Assembly (NCBI GenBank): GCA_949825045.1
Contig: OX463835.1
Location: forward strand, 20,601,201 to 20,665,200
Length of the DNA stretch: 64,000 nucleotides
From: Argyresthia goedartella
Taxonomy: Eukaryota > Arthropoda > Insecta > Lepidoptera > Argyresthiidae
Reading direction: 5' to 3'
The notes beneath the pieces are model-generated. The model did not search any database, had not been told where the DNA came from, and saw only the letters and a list, made by a program, of their open reading frames with translations. The translations under genes and the position numbers were made by a program. Position 1 is the first letter of the stretch; each line of letters starts with the position of its first letter. Shown here piece after piece: positions 40,740-52,329 of the stretch.

Positions 40740-41395
40740 GCTAATTGTTTTGTTCAGCGCGTTCCGAGTCAGACCAGAATCGAATAGCGTCTACGAGGTC
40801 GTTCCGAATGAGTTTTAGCGTGACAACGATAGCTCACAATGACATGTTTTGTACTAACAAAACGAATATTGTTCGTGAAACTATAGAATTCAACAAGAAA
40901 AATATTGTTACAGTCACTAAGCAAATAAATGTTGTCATCTCAACAAAGTTAATTGGTGCGTTGTTAAGTTAACAGCCTAATTGTAAATACTGTAACAATT
41001 GTTTTTTGCCAGATTGGGCTTTGTTACTATATATATCTACAACATTATTAAGCACGCAACGTACTGTTGTTACCAATACAACAAAAAAAAAACACTTTGA
41101 TGGTGTGACAAATTGCGAATCGTTCACGGAACTATATACCAGGAACAATAAAAATATCATCGCAGAAACTAACTGGATGTATTTACTGTCACCAAGCTTT
41201 TGGTTTCTGCAGCAAGAAAAAAATAAAAAGCATTTATTGTGGCTTTGTCAGACCATTTTTTTCTCAAACATTCAATGTAGTGTCGATGTCGTCATTACGT
41301 GTGTAATAACAGGCCTGGAAGTATCACGTTTCGGGCCGCACAACTCAAGAGAAAGGAATTTCATACAAAAATGCAGGAGCGTAGTATTTTTTTTT
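40740..41395. other. Displaced upstream flank of ORC4, no gene recognised
   Basis: Before the LINE insertion this lay directly upstream of ORC4, so it probably holds the original promoter and 5'UTR start. Open frames on the plus strand (40745-40972 and 41006-41407) resemble nothing known. Confidence 0.4.
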
Positions 41396-41661
41396 GGGAA
41401 ATATTAAACTGCACATCAAAAATACTGATTTGTACAGCAAATATCGGGGCAAAATGCTGGGGTAGCTTAGGTGAAGGGTAAAGGGGGTGAGCAAAGCGAA
41501 GCCCCCTTTATCCTTCGTGTTAGGTTGAACATGTAAGAACAACAAAAATACTTAAAACATAAACATAAGCACAAATAAAATATTTAAAACATAAAAAGTT
41601 TTTTTGTTGATCCTTTTTTGCTGTGTAAATCAGTATTTTTGATGTGCGATTAAATATAGCC
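41396..41661. mobile_element. 266-bp MITE with about 40-bp inverted ends
   Basis: The left end GGGAAATATTAAACTGCACA and the right end (reverse GGCTATATTTAATCGCACA) share CATCAAAAATACTGATTT. Both flanks are T-rich. The interior contains the hairpin core at 41473-41516 shared with 4658-4701. A partial end copy lies at 63878-63942. Confidence 0.7.
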
Positions 41662-42231
41662 TTTTTTGTTATTTTTGCTCAAAGCAAAAGACATCAACGG
41701 GCGCACGGAAAATAACAATTCGTAGTATTTTTAAACTTGAATATGTTTTTTGAGTGGTGTATTTTTTTATTTCATTGCGTATGTTTGAGAAAAGCAATTA
41801 ACATGCCTCTGGCCGTGAAAAGGGCTTGCCGGCTTCGTTGCACCATCCGGCCTCCCTACGGTCGGCCGTCTATAAACTACTCAGCCGGCAAGCCGTTCTT
41901 TCCCTGCGTCTCTATAATGTACTTATACTATTTCTCAAACTTGCATGGAAGTGTGAGCATTATTATGTCAACCTTATTTGAGATAAATCAAACTTTCTGC
42001 TCTGCATTACTGTCTTGGGTCGGTACTACGCGTACTAAATGAACGCATAATGAAAAACTAGTTTGTTCAGAATCATGAGCAGAGTCGACTTCACTTACTT
42101 TAAACATAGGACATACCAGAAAAAATAATGTTGCGCAATATATTTATTCCTTAGTTAACTTAGGTGACACCGTCCAGTTTAACTCACCCCTGCCTTAACT
42201 CTACTCACGCTGAAAAGAAGCTCACACGGCT

Positions 42232-43932
42232 GGCCGGGGCGCGTCTTCCGAAAAGCCCGTGGGGAACAACGCTGGGCCGCGTTGTGACCCACGGGCTTTT
42301 CATAGTTTCGAACCGCTTAAAAAGCCAGAGCGCTACAGCGCGACGCTGCGTTGTACCACAGGGGGTTTTCCAGCGCTCACATTGACAATTCATCGTCTGA
42401 ATAGCCCGTGGGGCACGCGTGTGACCTGCGACCCTGCGTGCACCCATGTGCGACCAAGCACGTGCGGTGCAAGGTCACAATTTCTCACCGGTGATTTGTG
42501 GTCGTTTTGTTTTGATGCAGTTATTGTCAGTATCGTAATAAAGATGTGCGAAACAATAAACAACCTGTTATTACCTATTCTCGGATGAGGATTTTGAGTT
42601 GATTTGAGATTTGACAAAGACAATATTTCCCACAAAATTTCTCGTGCAGGTTGCGATGGTAAATTAAAAGCGAATGTTACAAAGAACAGTGCGATAAGTT
42701 AATCAAAATATTATCTACCAATACCCACACCAACTGGATCACGAAGAAACGATATCCTAACCCAATGCGATACCTTTTCAGAAAAAAATATGAGCGTCAA
42801 CATGTACATATCAACAAGGTAAACCTACAATTTAACTATTATTTGTATGTTTGACTTGTTTTTGTATATATACCTATTTCCTGTACCTATTTCTTAAGTT
42901 TTAGAGGTAAAGTACGACAACTTATCGTGTTAATGACTGTAAAAATGTCTTATGAACAATCACACAAGGTTTAGGAGATTTTAAATTTTCACAGATTGTA
43001 CTATTTCGGTTGCCACTATAGGAAGCACCAAATAATGAACAAGGTAGGTAGGTAGGTAGGTAAACGAGATTTTATAAATGTAAGGGGGGGAGACATATAC
43101 AAAGCGGCGTGTTTTAATAGCCCCTACCTAATCACCATTATTGAAATTCCTACCTGCCTTACAACATTACATAGAGTCACGCCTTTTTCCATATATGTGG
43201 TGGCAGAGGCACAATTGTGCTACTTTTAGCCAGTAATTCAATACTACCTTTTTTGTGAAATGGGATTACCCCATCGCCGCAGCTTTAATCGCAAATGCTG
43301 CTAATCACAACGTCTAAAATATTTAAGATCTAATTTCGAATCCAAGATTGGATCAGACATGACATTATTTTCTTTTCACATAACATAACATAGCGTCACG
43401 CCTATTCCCATATGGGGTAGCAGAGGCACAATTCTGCCCGCTTTTAGCCAGTTTATCGTTACGGTACTCCATTTTGCATGACAGGAGGCTAGCCCATCGC
43501 CGCAGCTATGGGGTAATGAAGGTTTACTCTCGCACCGCATGTTTTCCATCACTGTAAGATTACATAATGATTGTATGAGGACTGGAAAATCGGCCGTAAC
43601 TTGAAGGAACTTGATCTGTGAGAAGTATACAATTTGTATTACTAAAAATAGGAAATACATAGGCGCGTTGTTGCGTTGTAGCGCTCCGTTTTTTTAACTA
43701 GAAGCTAATTCACGAAATGCCAGAGGGACACAACTCCGCAGGCGCTGTACCCCATGGGCTATTCCGACGATGAATTGTCAATGTGACCGCTGAAAACCCC
43801 GTGTGGTACAACGCAGCTTCGCGCTGTAGCGCTCTGGCTTTTCAAGCGGTTCGAAATTCTGAAAAGCCCGTGGGGCACAACGCGGCCCAACGTTGTACCC
43901 CACGGGCTTTTCAGAAGACGCGGCCGGGGCCT
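42232..43932. mobile_element. Foldback element with about 190-bp GC-rich inverted arms
   Basis: Arms are about 42232-42414 and 43746-43932. They share CGAACCGCTT, AAAGCCAGAGCGCTACAGCG and CACATTGACAATTCATCGTC in inverse orientation. Each arm is itself a hairpin: GAAAAGCCCGTGGGG against CCCACGGGCTTTTC (42249-42301; 43861-43912). The 1.3-kb interior has two diverged LINE 3'UTR-like copies but no transposase. No TSD could be assigned. Confidence 0.65.
43163..43515. repeat. Two diverged copies of a repeat inside the foldback element
   Basis: GAGTCACGCCTTTTTCCATA near 43174 and GCGTCACGCCTATTCCCATA near 43393 each lead into GGCAGAGGCACAATT-like sequence and CCCATCGCCGCAGCT. This is common insect interspersed sequence, non-coding here. 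Confidence 0.5.
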
Positions 43933-43943
43933 GCCGGCTTATT

Positions 43944-45690
43944 TTTTATTTATTTATTTATTAACATAATTTATCTATGCCTTGACAGCCGAGGCCAAAT
44001 CGACATAAATTACAGATATATACCAATAAAATAAAATATTTACAATCCAAATTAAAATTCATAATATGTCATCAATCATAAATCAATTAAATCAATTAAT
44101 AAAAAACCATATTCAATGTTATAATTTGACATTACTGTCATTCCATCATCGCAGAACCTGCCACACATTCGCACAATGTCCCTCTATGCATCACCAAACA
44201 GATCGTTCAGTGGTGCTACCGCCAACAGAGCATTCAGGCTGTCCCGCGCCCGGACAAGCGGAGATTGCCGGCGCGCCACCGTGCGGTGCGAGCCGCCCGC
44301 TAGCAGCTGGTGCCTGCGCCCGCGTACATAATTGTCAGGCGCAAATAACGCGCATACCGCACTGACAAGCGTCGCGCAGTCACTGTCGCCTCGCAACAAT
44401 CGACACACAGTCAGAAGTTGTTCAGTGTTACGTCTCACCTCTAGTGAGTTATATCCAAGCATACCCAATATAAAAGCGGTTGGATAGAGATAAGGGTAGT
44501 ACCCAAATTTCCTCTTATATAGGTATCGTAAAAAAGCTTTTTGTACCTTCTCGAGCATAAGGACGTATGAGCTTTCGTGTGGATTCCAAACAACCGAGCT
44601 AGATTCCAGTTTGGTTCTCACTAGGGCAGTGTAAAGAAGCTGTACCACACCCAGATTACGGAATCCCTTACTATTCCGAATCACAAACCCCAATCTTTTA
44701 AAGCATTCCTTGGCTAAAGTGCTCATGTGCTCATGAAATGTAAGTTTAGGGTCAAACGTAACACCGAGATCGTTCATCGAATACACTCGAGTCAAGGACT
44801 CCGCGCCGAGTGTATACGTCACGCTAATAGGTCGAGGAGAGCGCGTGAAAGACATTATGCAACATTTTTCACTATTGAATAGGTGTTTGTTGCTCACACT
44901 CCATCTATAGACCGCATCTAGATCTTCCTGTAGTAGCCTACAGTCATTTTCTGACATTATGGGAAGTACTAGTTTGAGGTCGTCCGCGTACAGTAGGCAT
45001 TTAGAATATTTTAGCACAGATTCTAGGTCATTTATCATGATGATAAATAACAACGGACCAAGAATAGAGCCTTGGCTAACACCCGACCGCGTGTGGTACG
45101 GCTGGGACTCAAAGCAGCCATGTCGCACAAACTGTTGGCGGTTTTTCAAGTAGTCAGCAAAGAAGACCAACAGCCTTGGGGCAAATCCTATGGCGCACAA
45201 TTTCTTCATTAGGGCATCGTTATCAACTCTATCGAACGCCTTACGGAAGTCCAGATAGGCGACGTCCACCTGACATCCCCGATCCATGCTCTCTGAGACC
45301 AAATCGACTAACGTCAGTAAGTTGGTGGTTACTGAGCGACGACTCCTAAATCCGTGTTGCGAGTCGCACAAATATGACTGACTCGAACAATTTTGCCAAT
45401 GAACTCAGGATCGCAATCGGTCGATATTGATTTACAGAGGCAGTATCACTAGTCTTGGGTACAGGACTGACTCGAGAGAGCTTCCAGCTGGTGGGGTACT
45501 TCCCTTGCTCAAAAGCTAGGTTGAAGATACAACCTAAAGGCAGTACCAGCTGATCACTATAGGCCTTTAAGAAGTAAGGAGGGACGTTGTCCGGTCCAAT
45601 TGCGCTTCTTGGCCTTAGTTGCCTCAGTCCTTTCTCTATATCCCTACGGGAAACATGTGTAATTTGGACGTAGTTAGCAGTATTTTTATT
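43944..45690 (-). pseudogene. 5'-truncated LINE RT (CR1/Jockey group) with one frameshift
   Basis: The frame from 45371 to 44184 (395 aa) gives CDSQHGFRSRRSV, VAYLDFRKAFDRVDNDAL, SGVSQGSILGPLLF and the intact YADDLKLVLP. It continues through the thumb and C-terminus to a stop at 44184. Upstream, 45690-45372 encodes PDNVPPYFLKAY and QYRPIAILSSLAKLFE in another frame, with a small deletion at the junction. The 3'UTR ends (AAAT)n next to the foldback element. Upstream it stops at the A/T-rich tail of the next LINE. Confidence 0.75.
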
Positions 45691-45921
45691 TTATTTTTAT
45701 TTTATTTTATTTTATTAGGTCTACTAACAATATATGCATCAAGTGTATACAAACTCGACAGTTCTTAATGTAGGGATAATGCTAGACACATACATTACTT
45801 AAAAGTAAACACAGCGTTCTTAAAGAAACTATAACTACTTAGACTATAGGTTTGTTATTTTATTTTATTATTTTATTTTATTTAATTTAATGTTAAATAA
45901 AACAATGATGAAGACTATTTA

Positions 45922-48702
45922 TTATACGAGCCTGTCCTTCAGCAACTGCTTCTTTATTTTTGCGGTTGATTCGTGGAATACGTCAATCCTGTTACTGTAC
46001 TCGTTCAGCAATCGACATAGGCGAGGGATGGCAGAGTTGGCTCCAAGAACCGTTCTACGCAGGGGGGGGTAAAGTGGTGTAATGGGGAGGCGGGGGCGAC
46101 TACGTGGTACTCTTATATTGAATTTTGATAGTAGTTGGGGACAGTTTATTTTGCTCGTGAGAATTTTGCGTAGGAAGATTAGGTCAATGTATTTATAGCG
46201 GATAGATAAGGAGTTCATGCCGAATTTTTTTAATCGGTCTTCGTAATGCACTATTTTATTGGCAACACCCCCAGAGTAAGCCAGATGCCACAAAAATCTC
46301 TTCTGGACTCTTTCAAGTTTGAGCATATGTGATGCGTAATGTGGACGCCACACCACACTTGCATACTCGAGCACACTACGAACAAGGGTGTTATACAACA
46401 ATATTTTTGTCTTGGGGTTCCTGAAAGCTTTGCCGTTTCTGATAACAAATCCTAGCATTTTTGAAGCCCTCTGCACAATGCCATCGATGTGAGCGGTAAA
46501 TGTCAACTTCTGGTCAAAGAGGATTCCAAGATCTTTGATCGTGTCTAATGACGCGAGCATAATACCGTTTATGGAATAATGTGTCTGTGATACGTGCAGT
46601 TTTCTGGTAAACGTCATATGGAAGCATTTGGACGCATTTAATTGCATTCCATTTTTACGACACCAGTCTGAGAGACAGTCGAGGTCATCTTGCAGTGGGG
46701 CCGAGTCCTGCTGGGAGTCGATGACTCTCGCGATCTTTAGGTCTTCAGCGTACATGAATGCGGTAGTGTGTCGGAAGCAATTTGGGAGGTCGTTAATGAA
46801 TAAGTTGAACAATATTGGGCCAAGGTGCGATCCCTGTGGAACGCCTGATGTTATATCGCTATAGCTTGATGAAAACCCATTAACAACGACACAGAATGTG
46901 CGACCCTTTAAGTAGGACTCTAGCCATCGCAACATAGGGCCCGCAAATCCATACAATCCAAGCTTGTGCAACAGGACCTGATGGGAAACCTTGTCGAATG
47001 CTTTGCAAAAGTCAGTATATATAACGTCAACCTGTTTGTTCATATCTATTGCTTCTACGAGAGTGTCCTCGAAGCTGACTAAATTGGTACATGTAGACCT
47101 TGATTCGAGGAAGCCGTGTTGGTGGTCTGTTATAGCCTGCCTACAGTATCTTTGGATGTGGGGGCAGATCAAAGACTCTAATATTTTGGCAAACATGCAC
47201 AATAGAGAGATTGGGCGGTAATCCTTTACCGATGAAACCTCACCACCTTTAAATATTGGAACAACCTTGGCCGTTTTCCACTTTAATGGGAATGTGCCTG
47301 ACCTTAATGAATGGTTAAAGATGACATGCAAGGGTTTGACTAGACTGAGTGCACAGGCCCTAATTAATAATGGAGGGATACCATCTGGTCCAGGTCCTTT
47401 GCTGGGGTCGAGATTTTTAAGTTTCGAAAGAATCTCGTCGGGTTTAATTTCCAGATTCGAAAAGTTGTCGCTGTGCAGGTCGCGGTTGTCAATTTGGTCT
47501 GAGTTATGGTTACTGGTATTATAAACAGATAAAAAGAATGACGCAAATAGTTCGCAAACCTCTTTACCACACGTTGCAGTTTTATTATCATTGGTCATAG
47601 TGGAAGGGTAGGAGCATTGTCCATTGCGCTTACTTTTGACGTAAGACCAAAAAAGTTTGGGATTTTTGGCTATATTATCTTCTAGGGTGTTGAGATAATC
47701 ATTGTAGCAGCCGTTAGCTAGTTTCTCGCAACGCTTTTTTACAATATCGAACGAAATTTTGTCTAGAGGGTTACTGAATTTCTTAAAGCGTCGTCTGATA
47801 TTGTTTTTTTCTCTCAGCAAGTTGATAAGGCTTTTATTGAACCAGGGGGGGTATTTCTGCCTATTATGCTGTTTAAAAGGGACAAATTTATCGATGCACT
47901 CGTGGAGATTTTTATAGAGGATGGTTACCATGTCGTTAACATCCACGGATGTACCTATTTGATTCGCCCAATCAATACCACCTAGGAAATCATTGATAGC
48001 GGTGTAGTCGGCCCTGTAAAAGTTATGTCTTGGGGAGCTGTTCTGTGGTAAGTATTCCGGTTTCGCGAAAGACATGTAAACGTCGATGGGAGGATGTAAG
48101 GGATCTACTTTAGATAAAATGTCAGTTGCTGAAGAGACCCGGCAATCAGGTAAATCTGTGAGTATTAAATCTAAGATATTGCCACTGGTATTTAGGATCT
48201 TATTTATTTGAACTAGGTTGTTGAAGGACATGAAGTCAGTTAGTAACTCCTGTCTTGCAGGCATTGCATGGTCATGAGATCTATTGTTCCCGTGAGTGTC
48301 CCAGTTTATAAAAGCAAGATTGAAATCTCCCAAGATGCAAGTTTTGGACGGGGTGAGTTCAGATACCCGATTACAGTTTGCCAAGAAGCAATCCAGCAAT
48401 GCAGTGTTTACAGGCGGCGGGAGATAAACTGCGCATAGAGCTATTTGTATCATTTTAATTTCGATTGTTACCCATAGGTCCTCACAGGTACTCCCCCAGT
48501 CCAACATTCGTTTCGATTTTAAGTTTTTATTTATGGCTATCAGAACACCACCCCCGTCCATTTTCCTTCTAATACTTAAGTCTCTGTCTCTCCTAAATAT
48601 GACAAATCTATCATCAAATAATTCATTACACAGTATTCCGCTATTTAGCCAAGTCTCTGTTAAGATTATGATGTCATAATTACAGCATGATACATTTTGC
48701 AA
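45922..48702 (-). CDS. CR1/Jockey-like LINE ORF2, 926 aa, with a catalytic-site substitution
   Basis: The endonuclease domain has IILTETWLNS, GGGVLIAINKN, CILGDFNLAFINWD and NILDLILTD. RT motifs are DYRPISLLCMFAKILES, HGFLESRSTCTNL, IYTDFCKAFDKVSHQ and SGVPQGSHLGPILF. In the catalytic box FMYAEDLKI the first Asp of YADD is Glu (GAA, near 46750). The thumb and C-terminus are present and no RNase H. The frame is open throughout. The start used is the first Met; an earlier start is possible because the usual N-terminal endonuclease motif is short here. The substitution probably abolishes RT activity. Confidence 0.85.
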   Translation of the reverse strand: MQNVSCCNYDIIILTETWLNSGILCNELFDDRFVIFRRDRDLSIRRKMDGGGVLIAINKNLKSKRMLDWGSTCEDLWVTIEIKMIQIALCAVYLPPPVNTALLDCFLANCNRVSELTPSKTCILGDFNLAFINWDTHGNNRSHDHAMPARQELLTDFMSFNNLVQINKILNTSGNILDLILTDLPDCRVSSATDILSKVDPLHPPIDVYMSFAKPEYLPQNSSPRHNFYRADYTAINDFLGGIDWANQIGTSVDVNDMVTILYKNLHECIDKFVPFKQHNRQKYPPWFNKSLINLLREKNNIRRRFKKFSNPLDKISFDIVKKRCEKLANGCYNDYLNTLEDNIAKNPKLFWSYVKSKRNGQCSYPSTMTNDNKTATCGKEVCELFASFFLSVYNTSNHNSDQIDNRDLHSDNFSNLEIKPDEILSKLKNLDPSKGPGPDGIPPLLIRACALSLVKPLHVIFNHSLRSGTFPLKWKTAKVVPIFKGGEVSSVKDYRPISLLCMFAKILESLICPHIQRYCRQAITDHQHGFLESRSTCTNLVSFEDTLVEAIDMNKQVDVIYTDFCKAFDKVSHQVLLHKLGLYGFAGPMLRWLESYLKGRTFCVVVNGFSSSYSDITSGVPQGSHLGPILFNLFINDLPNCFRHTTAFMYAEDLKIARVIDSQQDSAPLQDDLDCLSDWCRKNGMQLNASKCFHMTFTRKLHVSQTHYSINGIMLASLDTIKDLGILFDQKLTFTAHIDGIVQRASKMLGFVIRNGKAFRNPKTKILLYNTLVRSVLEYASVVWRPHYASHMLKLERVQKRFLWHLAYSGGVANKIVHYEDRLKKFGMNSLSIRYKYIDLIFLRKILTSKINCPQLLSKFNIRVPRSRPRLPITPLYPPLRRTVLGANSAIPRLCRLLNEYSNRIDVFHESTAKIKKQLLKDRLV

Positions 48703-48820
48703 AAAAGTGTTTGTTTTTGATCTGAGGCCACGAACATTCTGATAGTATATATTTAGGTCACTGAATGTAAAGAGATAAATAAACCATTTAAGACTTGGAT
48801 AAGTGAGAAATCATTTTAAG

Positions 48821-49952
48821 CTAAGATAACTTATGCAGAGTGTCCATGTCCTTAATCATGACGTATGCTGAGTCCACATTTTTGCGCATGAAGATGCGTC
48901 CATTCCTAACCCAAACAAATTGATATCCCAGTTGTTTGCTCTTGTGCCTAGCAGCTGCGTGAAGTGCTCTGTTTGCGGGTGACAAGTGTTCGGCAACGAA
49001 GATTGGGGTCCGCTCTCCAGCCATGCCGAGGTGGGATGTGTTCAATTTATCCTTAGGATTATCCTTGTTAAATTTCAGCACGCCTGCCAGATAGCGTCCT
49101 GTCCCGTAAGCGTGGTGATGCCATTTGGACGACGATGGAGCGTGGTCGAGGGTTGCTTGGGTCAGCCTTAGCTACACGAGAGCTATGGAGAATATCATTA
49201 TCTGTGATTGTGCAGTCTATGGCCCTGCTAAGTTGCAATACTATTGTGTTTGTGTTCTCGTTCCTGTTTTCCGGCACACACTGGATCTCCAGATTGTTAG
49301 AACGGGCATGTTGTTCCAGTTGCTTCACTGTATTCTTCAGTTCAGTCACCGCGGTACGCAATTCGGCGTTCTCAGCCTTTAGGTCGGTAAAGCCCTGTGA
49401 GGAAGACTGGATAGCTTTCATTGCAACCTCGTACTGAGAGTTAACAAAGGTCATGCTCGTCTTAACATCTTCCACTTCTTGGCGCAGGGACGACAATTCT
49501 TTGTTGATGGCCACTGTCATTGACTTTTGGATCTGAATTACAAAAAACTCAATTTGTGTTTTAACAATATCAGTGACTATTTCTCTAATGTCATTCGTGG
49601 TAATTTGGTTAATCACGGCGGACGGTTGAATGTTTGACTCGGGGGAGAAGGATGAGGCCAACCGCTTCGGGGGTCTCATCGTAACATTGGATTCAGGGGA
49701 CGCTACGTAGCCGGAAGTGTTAACTAGTCCTTCAGAAGACAGGCTTTCCCCATCAGTACAAAGAGGGCAAATCCAGGTCTGCGGATTTGCAACTAAGACA
49801 TCATTATGTTCGATGCAAGTCCTGTGAAATGATCCTTTGCATGATGAGCATGATAATAAAGCGTTATTAGGAACGCTTGCCTTGCACGAGTTGCAATTGC
49901 TTGAAGTGCTGGCCATGGTTGATACGTTGCCCTTGGTTGGGTTTCTCTGCAT
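48821..49952 (-). pseudogene. LINE ORF1 with PHD finger and coiled coil, broken by one frameshift
   Basis: Residues about 20-65 form a Cys4-His-Cys3 PHD-like finger (CNSCKASVPNNALLSCSSC, CIEHND, WICPLC). A long coiled coil (about 150-220) and an RNA-binding-type segment follow (VPENRNENTNTIVL, SSRVAKADPSNPRPRSIVVQ). The first frame ends near 49068. The rest of the protein (FNKDNPKDKLNTSHLG, AEHLSPANRALH, FVWVRNGRIFMRK) is in another frame to 48821. PHD-finger ORF1 is known from CR1-type elements. One indel near 49075 explains the break. Confidence 0.75.
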
Positions 49953-50260
49953 ACTTTGTACAGCACCAGTGATAAAACAAAGATAATAATGATTTTAAAA
50001 AAGAGAAAAAAAAAATACTTCGATGCAGGCGCGCGGGTACGAACTTGACACCACTAGTGCAACAGTGCCGGCGACGGTACACACTCAGTACGCGAGTCAT
50101 CGGATCTGTTTACCAGATCCGGTGCCAGCGCCGGCTTGTCACTGAGGAAAACGTCGCTATATCCGTTATATCCGCTTGATGGTTCTGGCCGCGGCAAAAA
50201 AACCCGTCGATTTGTCTTTGCGCGCCAACAAAATTACCTATTTTGTCACCATAATTGGCA

Positions 50261-51020
50261 GCACTACTGGTTTATACTTATGTGTTGATTGTATTAACGA
50301 CTCTCGTACAGTCATACATAGCTGTAAACATATACTTCAGGCGTAAAATGTACCAGGGTCAATATAAAAATTCTTATCTGAAAAAGTAAATCGTGAACCT
50401 ACTATAATGTATTTAACAGAATCCTGTATTAATATTATACATGGAAAAAAAACTCACTTATCTCAGACAAAAATATTTTTTTATTAATATTTAAACTTTC
50501 GCTCACAATTGTTAGCGCGCCGAGCGAATCTGCATTATTATGAAAGATTTAAAAAAAATGTCTTATTTTCTGTTGCACATACAATTACAATATCGGTATT
50601 AACTGAAAGCGTAGTTAATCCTTAGGCTTATCTAAAGAAATCTAGGCAATATCTTAATCCAATCCAGAATAATATTTATAAAGACGAAATTGTATAACAT
50701 TTTAATATAGACAAACAACCTTTTGAATCCGGCTGTTTTTTGCTTAGTGATGAGGACGTACAAATCTTATTTTTCTATGGCCTAATTACGTGTAAAAAGC
50801 CCTTTCCAATAATGTATTACACATGTTTCTATGATATCAACGAAAAGAGAAATTAACATTTGTATTCAAACTTAACATAAAAATGCCAACATATTAGGTC
50901 AGGGACACACTAAGCGTAAATAGAACGGAATCGGAATTTTTACCCGAATGTAGCGAATTGATAATAGGCGGGTTATGTGTTTGACCTATATGTATGCACG
51001 TATATATATATATAGATATA
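50261..51020. other. AT-rich stretch without a recognisable gene
   Basis: No coding similarity seen. A short TA-rich run precedes the maT insertion at 51001-51020. Confidence 0.4.
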
Positions 51021-52329
51021 CACAGTCAGGTCATAAGTTCTGTCACACAATAAAAACTTTTGAATTTAGAACGCTGGCCACAAAAAAGTTTATTGAATTC
51101 GAATTTCGAATTTTTCATGAAAATAAAAATGTGAACTTTTTAGAATTTTCCTCATTTTTAAATATGGAGTGTACACTTAAAGAAGACCGTGTCGCAGTTA
51201 TTGCGTTGCATCGTTGCGGTTACGCGCCAATTCAGATTTTCGACTTACTGATAAATTTGAATATAACCAAAAGATTCGTTTATCGTACCATAAAACGATA
51301 CAATGAAGACTCTAGTGTAGATGACAGGTCAAGAAGTGGTCGCCCTCGCTCTGTTAAGACTCCAGCAGTGATAAAAGCTGTGAAGGCGCGAATTCAAAGA
51401 AATCCCATACGTAAGCAGAAACTGTTGGCCCTTCAGATGGGGTTAAGCAGGACCACGGTGAAAAGGGTGTTAAATGAAGACTTAGGGCTTAGGGCATATC
51501 TAAGAAAAACAGGACATCGTTTGGACGCTCGTTTCATGGACCTGAGACTGAAGAGATGCCGCGCTTTGTTGAAGCGGTACGCGGGAAAAAAGCATCGGGA
51601 AATTCTTTTTTCGGATGAAAAAATTTTCACCGTGGAAGAGAGCTACAACAAACAAAATGATAAGGTGTACGCACACAGCAGTGAAGAAGCGAGCAACCGT
51701 ATTCCGCGTGTCCAACGAGGTCATTTTCCATCCTCGCTCATGTTTTGGTTGGGAGTCTCTTATTGGGGCTTAACTGAGGTACATTTTTGTGAGAAAGGCG
51801 TAAAAACGAATGCAGTTGTGTATCAAAATACAGTCCTCAAGAACCTTGTGGAACCTGTTTCTCATACCATGTTTAATAACAGGCACTGGGTATTCCAACA
51901 AGATTCTGCGCCAGCTCATAGAGCGAAAAGCACACAAGACTGGCTGGTGGCACGTGAAATCGAGTTCATCCGGCACGAAGACTGGCCCTCCTCCAGTCTA
52001 GATTTGAGTCCGTTAGATTACAAGATATGGCAACACTTGGAGGAAAAGGCCTGCTCAAAGCCTCATCCTGATTTGGAGTCACTCAAGGCATCCTTGATTA
52101 AGGCAGCCGCCGATATTGACATGGACCTCGTTCGTGCTGCGATAGACGACTGGCCGCGCAGAATAAAGGCCTGTATTCAAAATCGCGGGGGTCATTTTGT
52201 ATAAACTTTATTACCATAAGAATCTATGTTTTATTAAGTACATTTTGCTATATAAATGTTTACATAAATAATAAACATGTCTAAATTATTTCATTTTGCA
52301 CATGTGACAGAACTTATGACCTGACTATG
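51021..52329 (+). mobile_element. Complete 1309-bp maT (DD37D) Tc1/mariner transposon
   Basis: Terminal inverted repeats of about 28 bp: CACAGTCAGGTCATAAGTTC on the left, and CATAGTCAGGTCATAAGTTC on the right when reversed. TA flanks both ends (51019-51020; 52330-52331). The size is typical of the superfamily and the single transposase gene is uninterrupted. Confidence 0.93.
51164..52204 (+). CDS. maT (DD37D) transposase, 346 aa
   Basis: The paired-like helix-turn-helix DNA-binding domain occupies residues 1-115 (RVAVIALHRCGYAPIQIFDL; GRPRSVKT; SRTTVKRVLNEDLGL). The DDD catalytic domain follows: D in LFSDEKIFTVE, D in WVFQQDSAPAHRA, and the third D in SSLDLSPLDYKIW, with 37 residues between the second and third. 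That spacing defines the maT family. The start at MECTLKED is chosen because it gives a normal length; upstream codons run into the terminal repeat. No stops or frameshifts, so probably active or recently so. The enzyme cuts and pastes the element at TA sites in the nucleus. Confidence 0.92.
   Translation: MECTLKEDRVAVIALHRCGYAPIQIFDLLINLNITKRFVYRTIKRYNEDSSVDDRSRSGRPRSVKTPAVIKAVKARIQRNPIRKQKLLALQMGLSRTTVKRVLNEDLGLRAYLRKTGHRLDARFMDLRLKRCRALLKRYAGKKHREILFSDEKIFTVEESYNKQNDKVYAHSSEEASNRIPRVQRGHFPSSLMFWLGVSYWGLTEVHFCEKGVKTNAVVYQNTVLKNLVEPVSHTMFNNRHWVFQQDSAPAHRAKSTQDWLVAREIEFIRHEDWPSSSLDLSPLDYKIWQHLEEKACSKPHPDLESLKASLIKAAADIDMDLVRAAIDDWPRRIKACIQNRGGHFV

Larger units (their letters stand above)
45684..50260 (-). 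mobile_element. Near-complete CR1/Jockey-like LINE with PHD-finger ORF1
   Basis: On the minus strand: a GC-rich 5'UTR (from about 50260), ORF1 with a frameshift (49952-48821), ORF2 (48702-45922) and a 3'UTR. (AAAAT)-type repeats lie near 45855-45890 and 45684-45714. The 3' end lies directly against the RT fragment at 45690, so it may have inserted into it, but no TSD was confirmed and no upstream part of that RT was seen beyond 50.2 kb. Confidence 0.7.

Noticed and set aside
41006..41407. 133-codon open frame upstream of ORC4
   Set aside because: No recognisable domain, atypical composition, and its end runs into the MITE at 41396.
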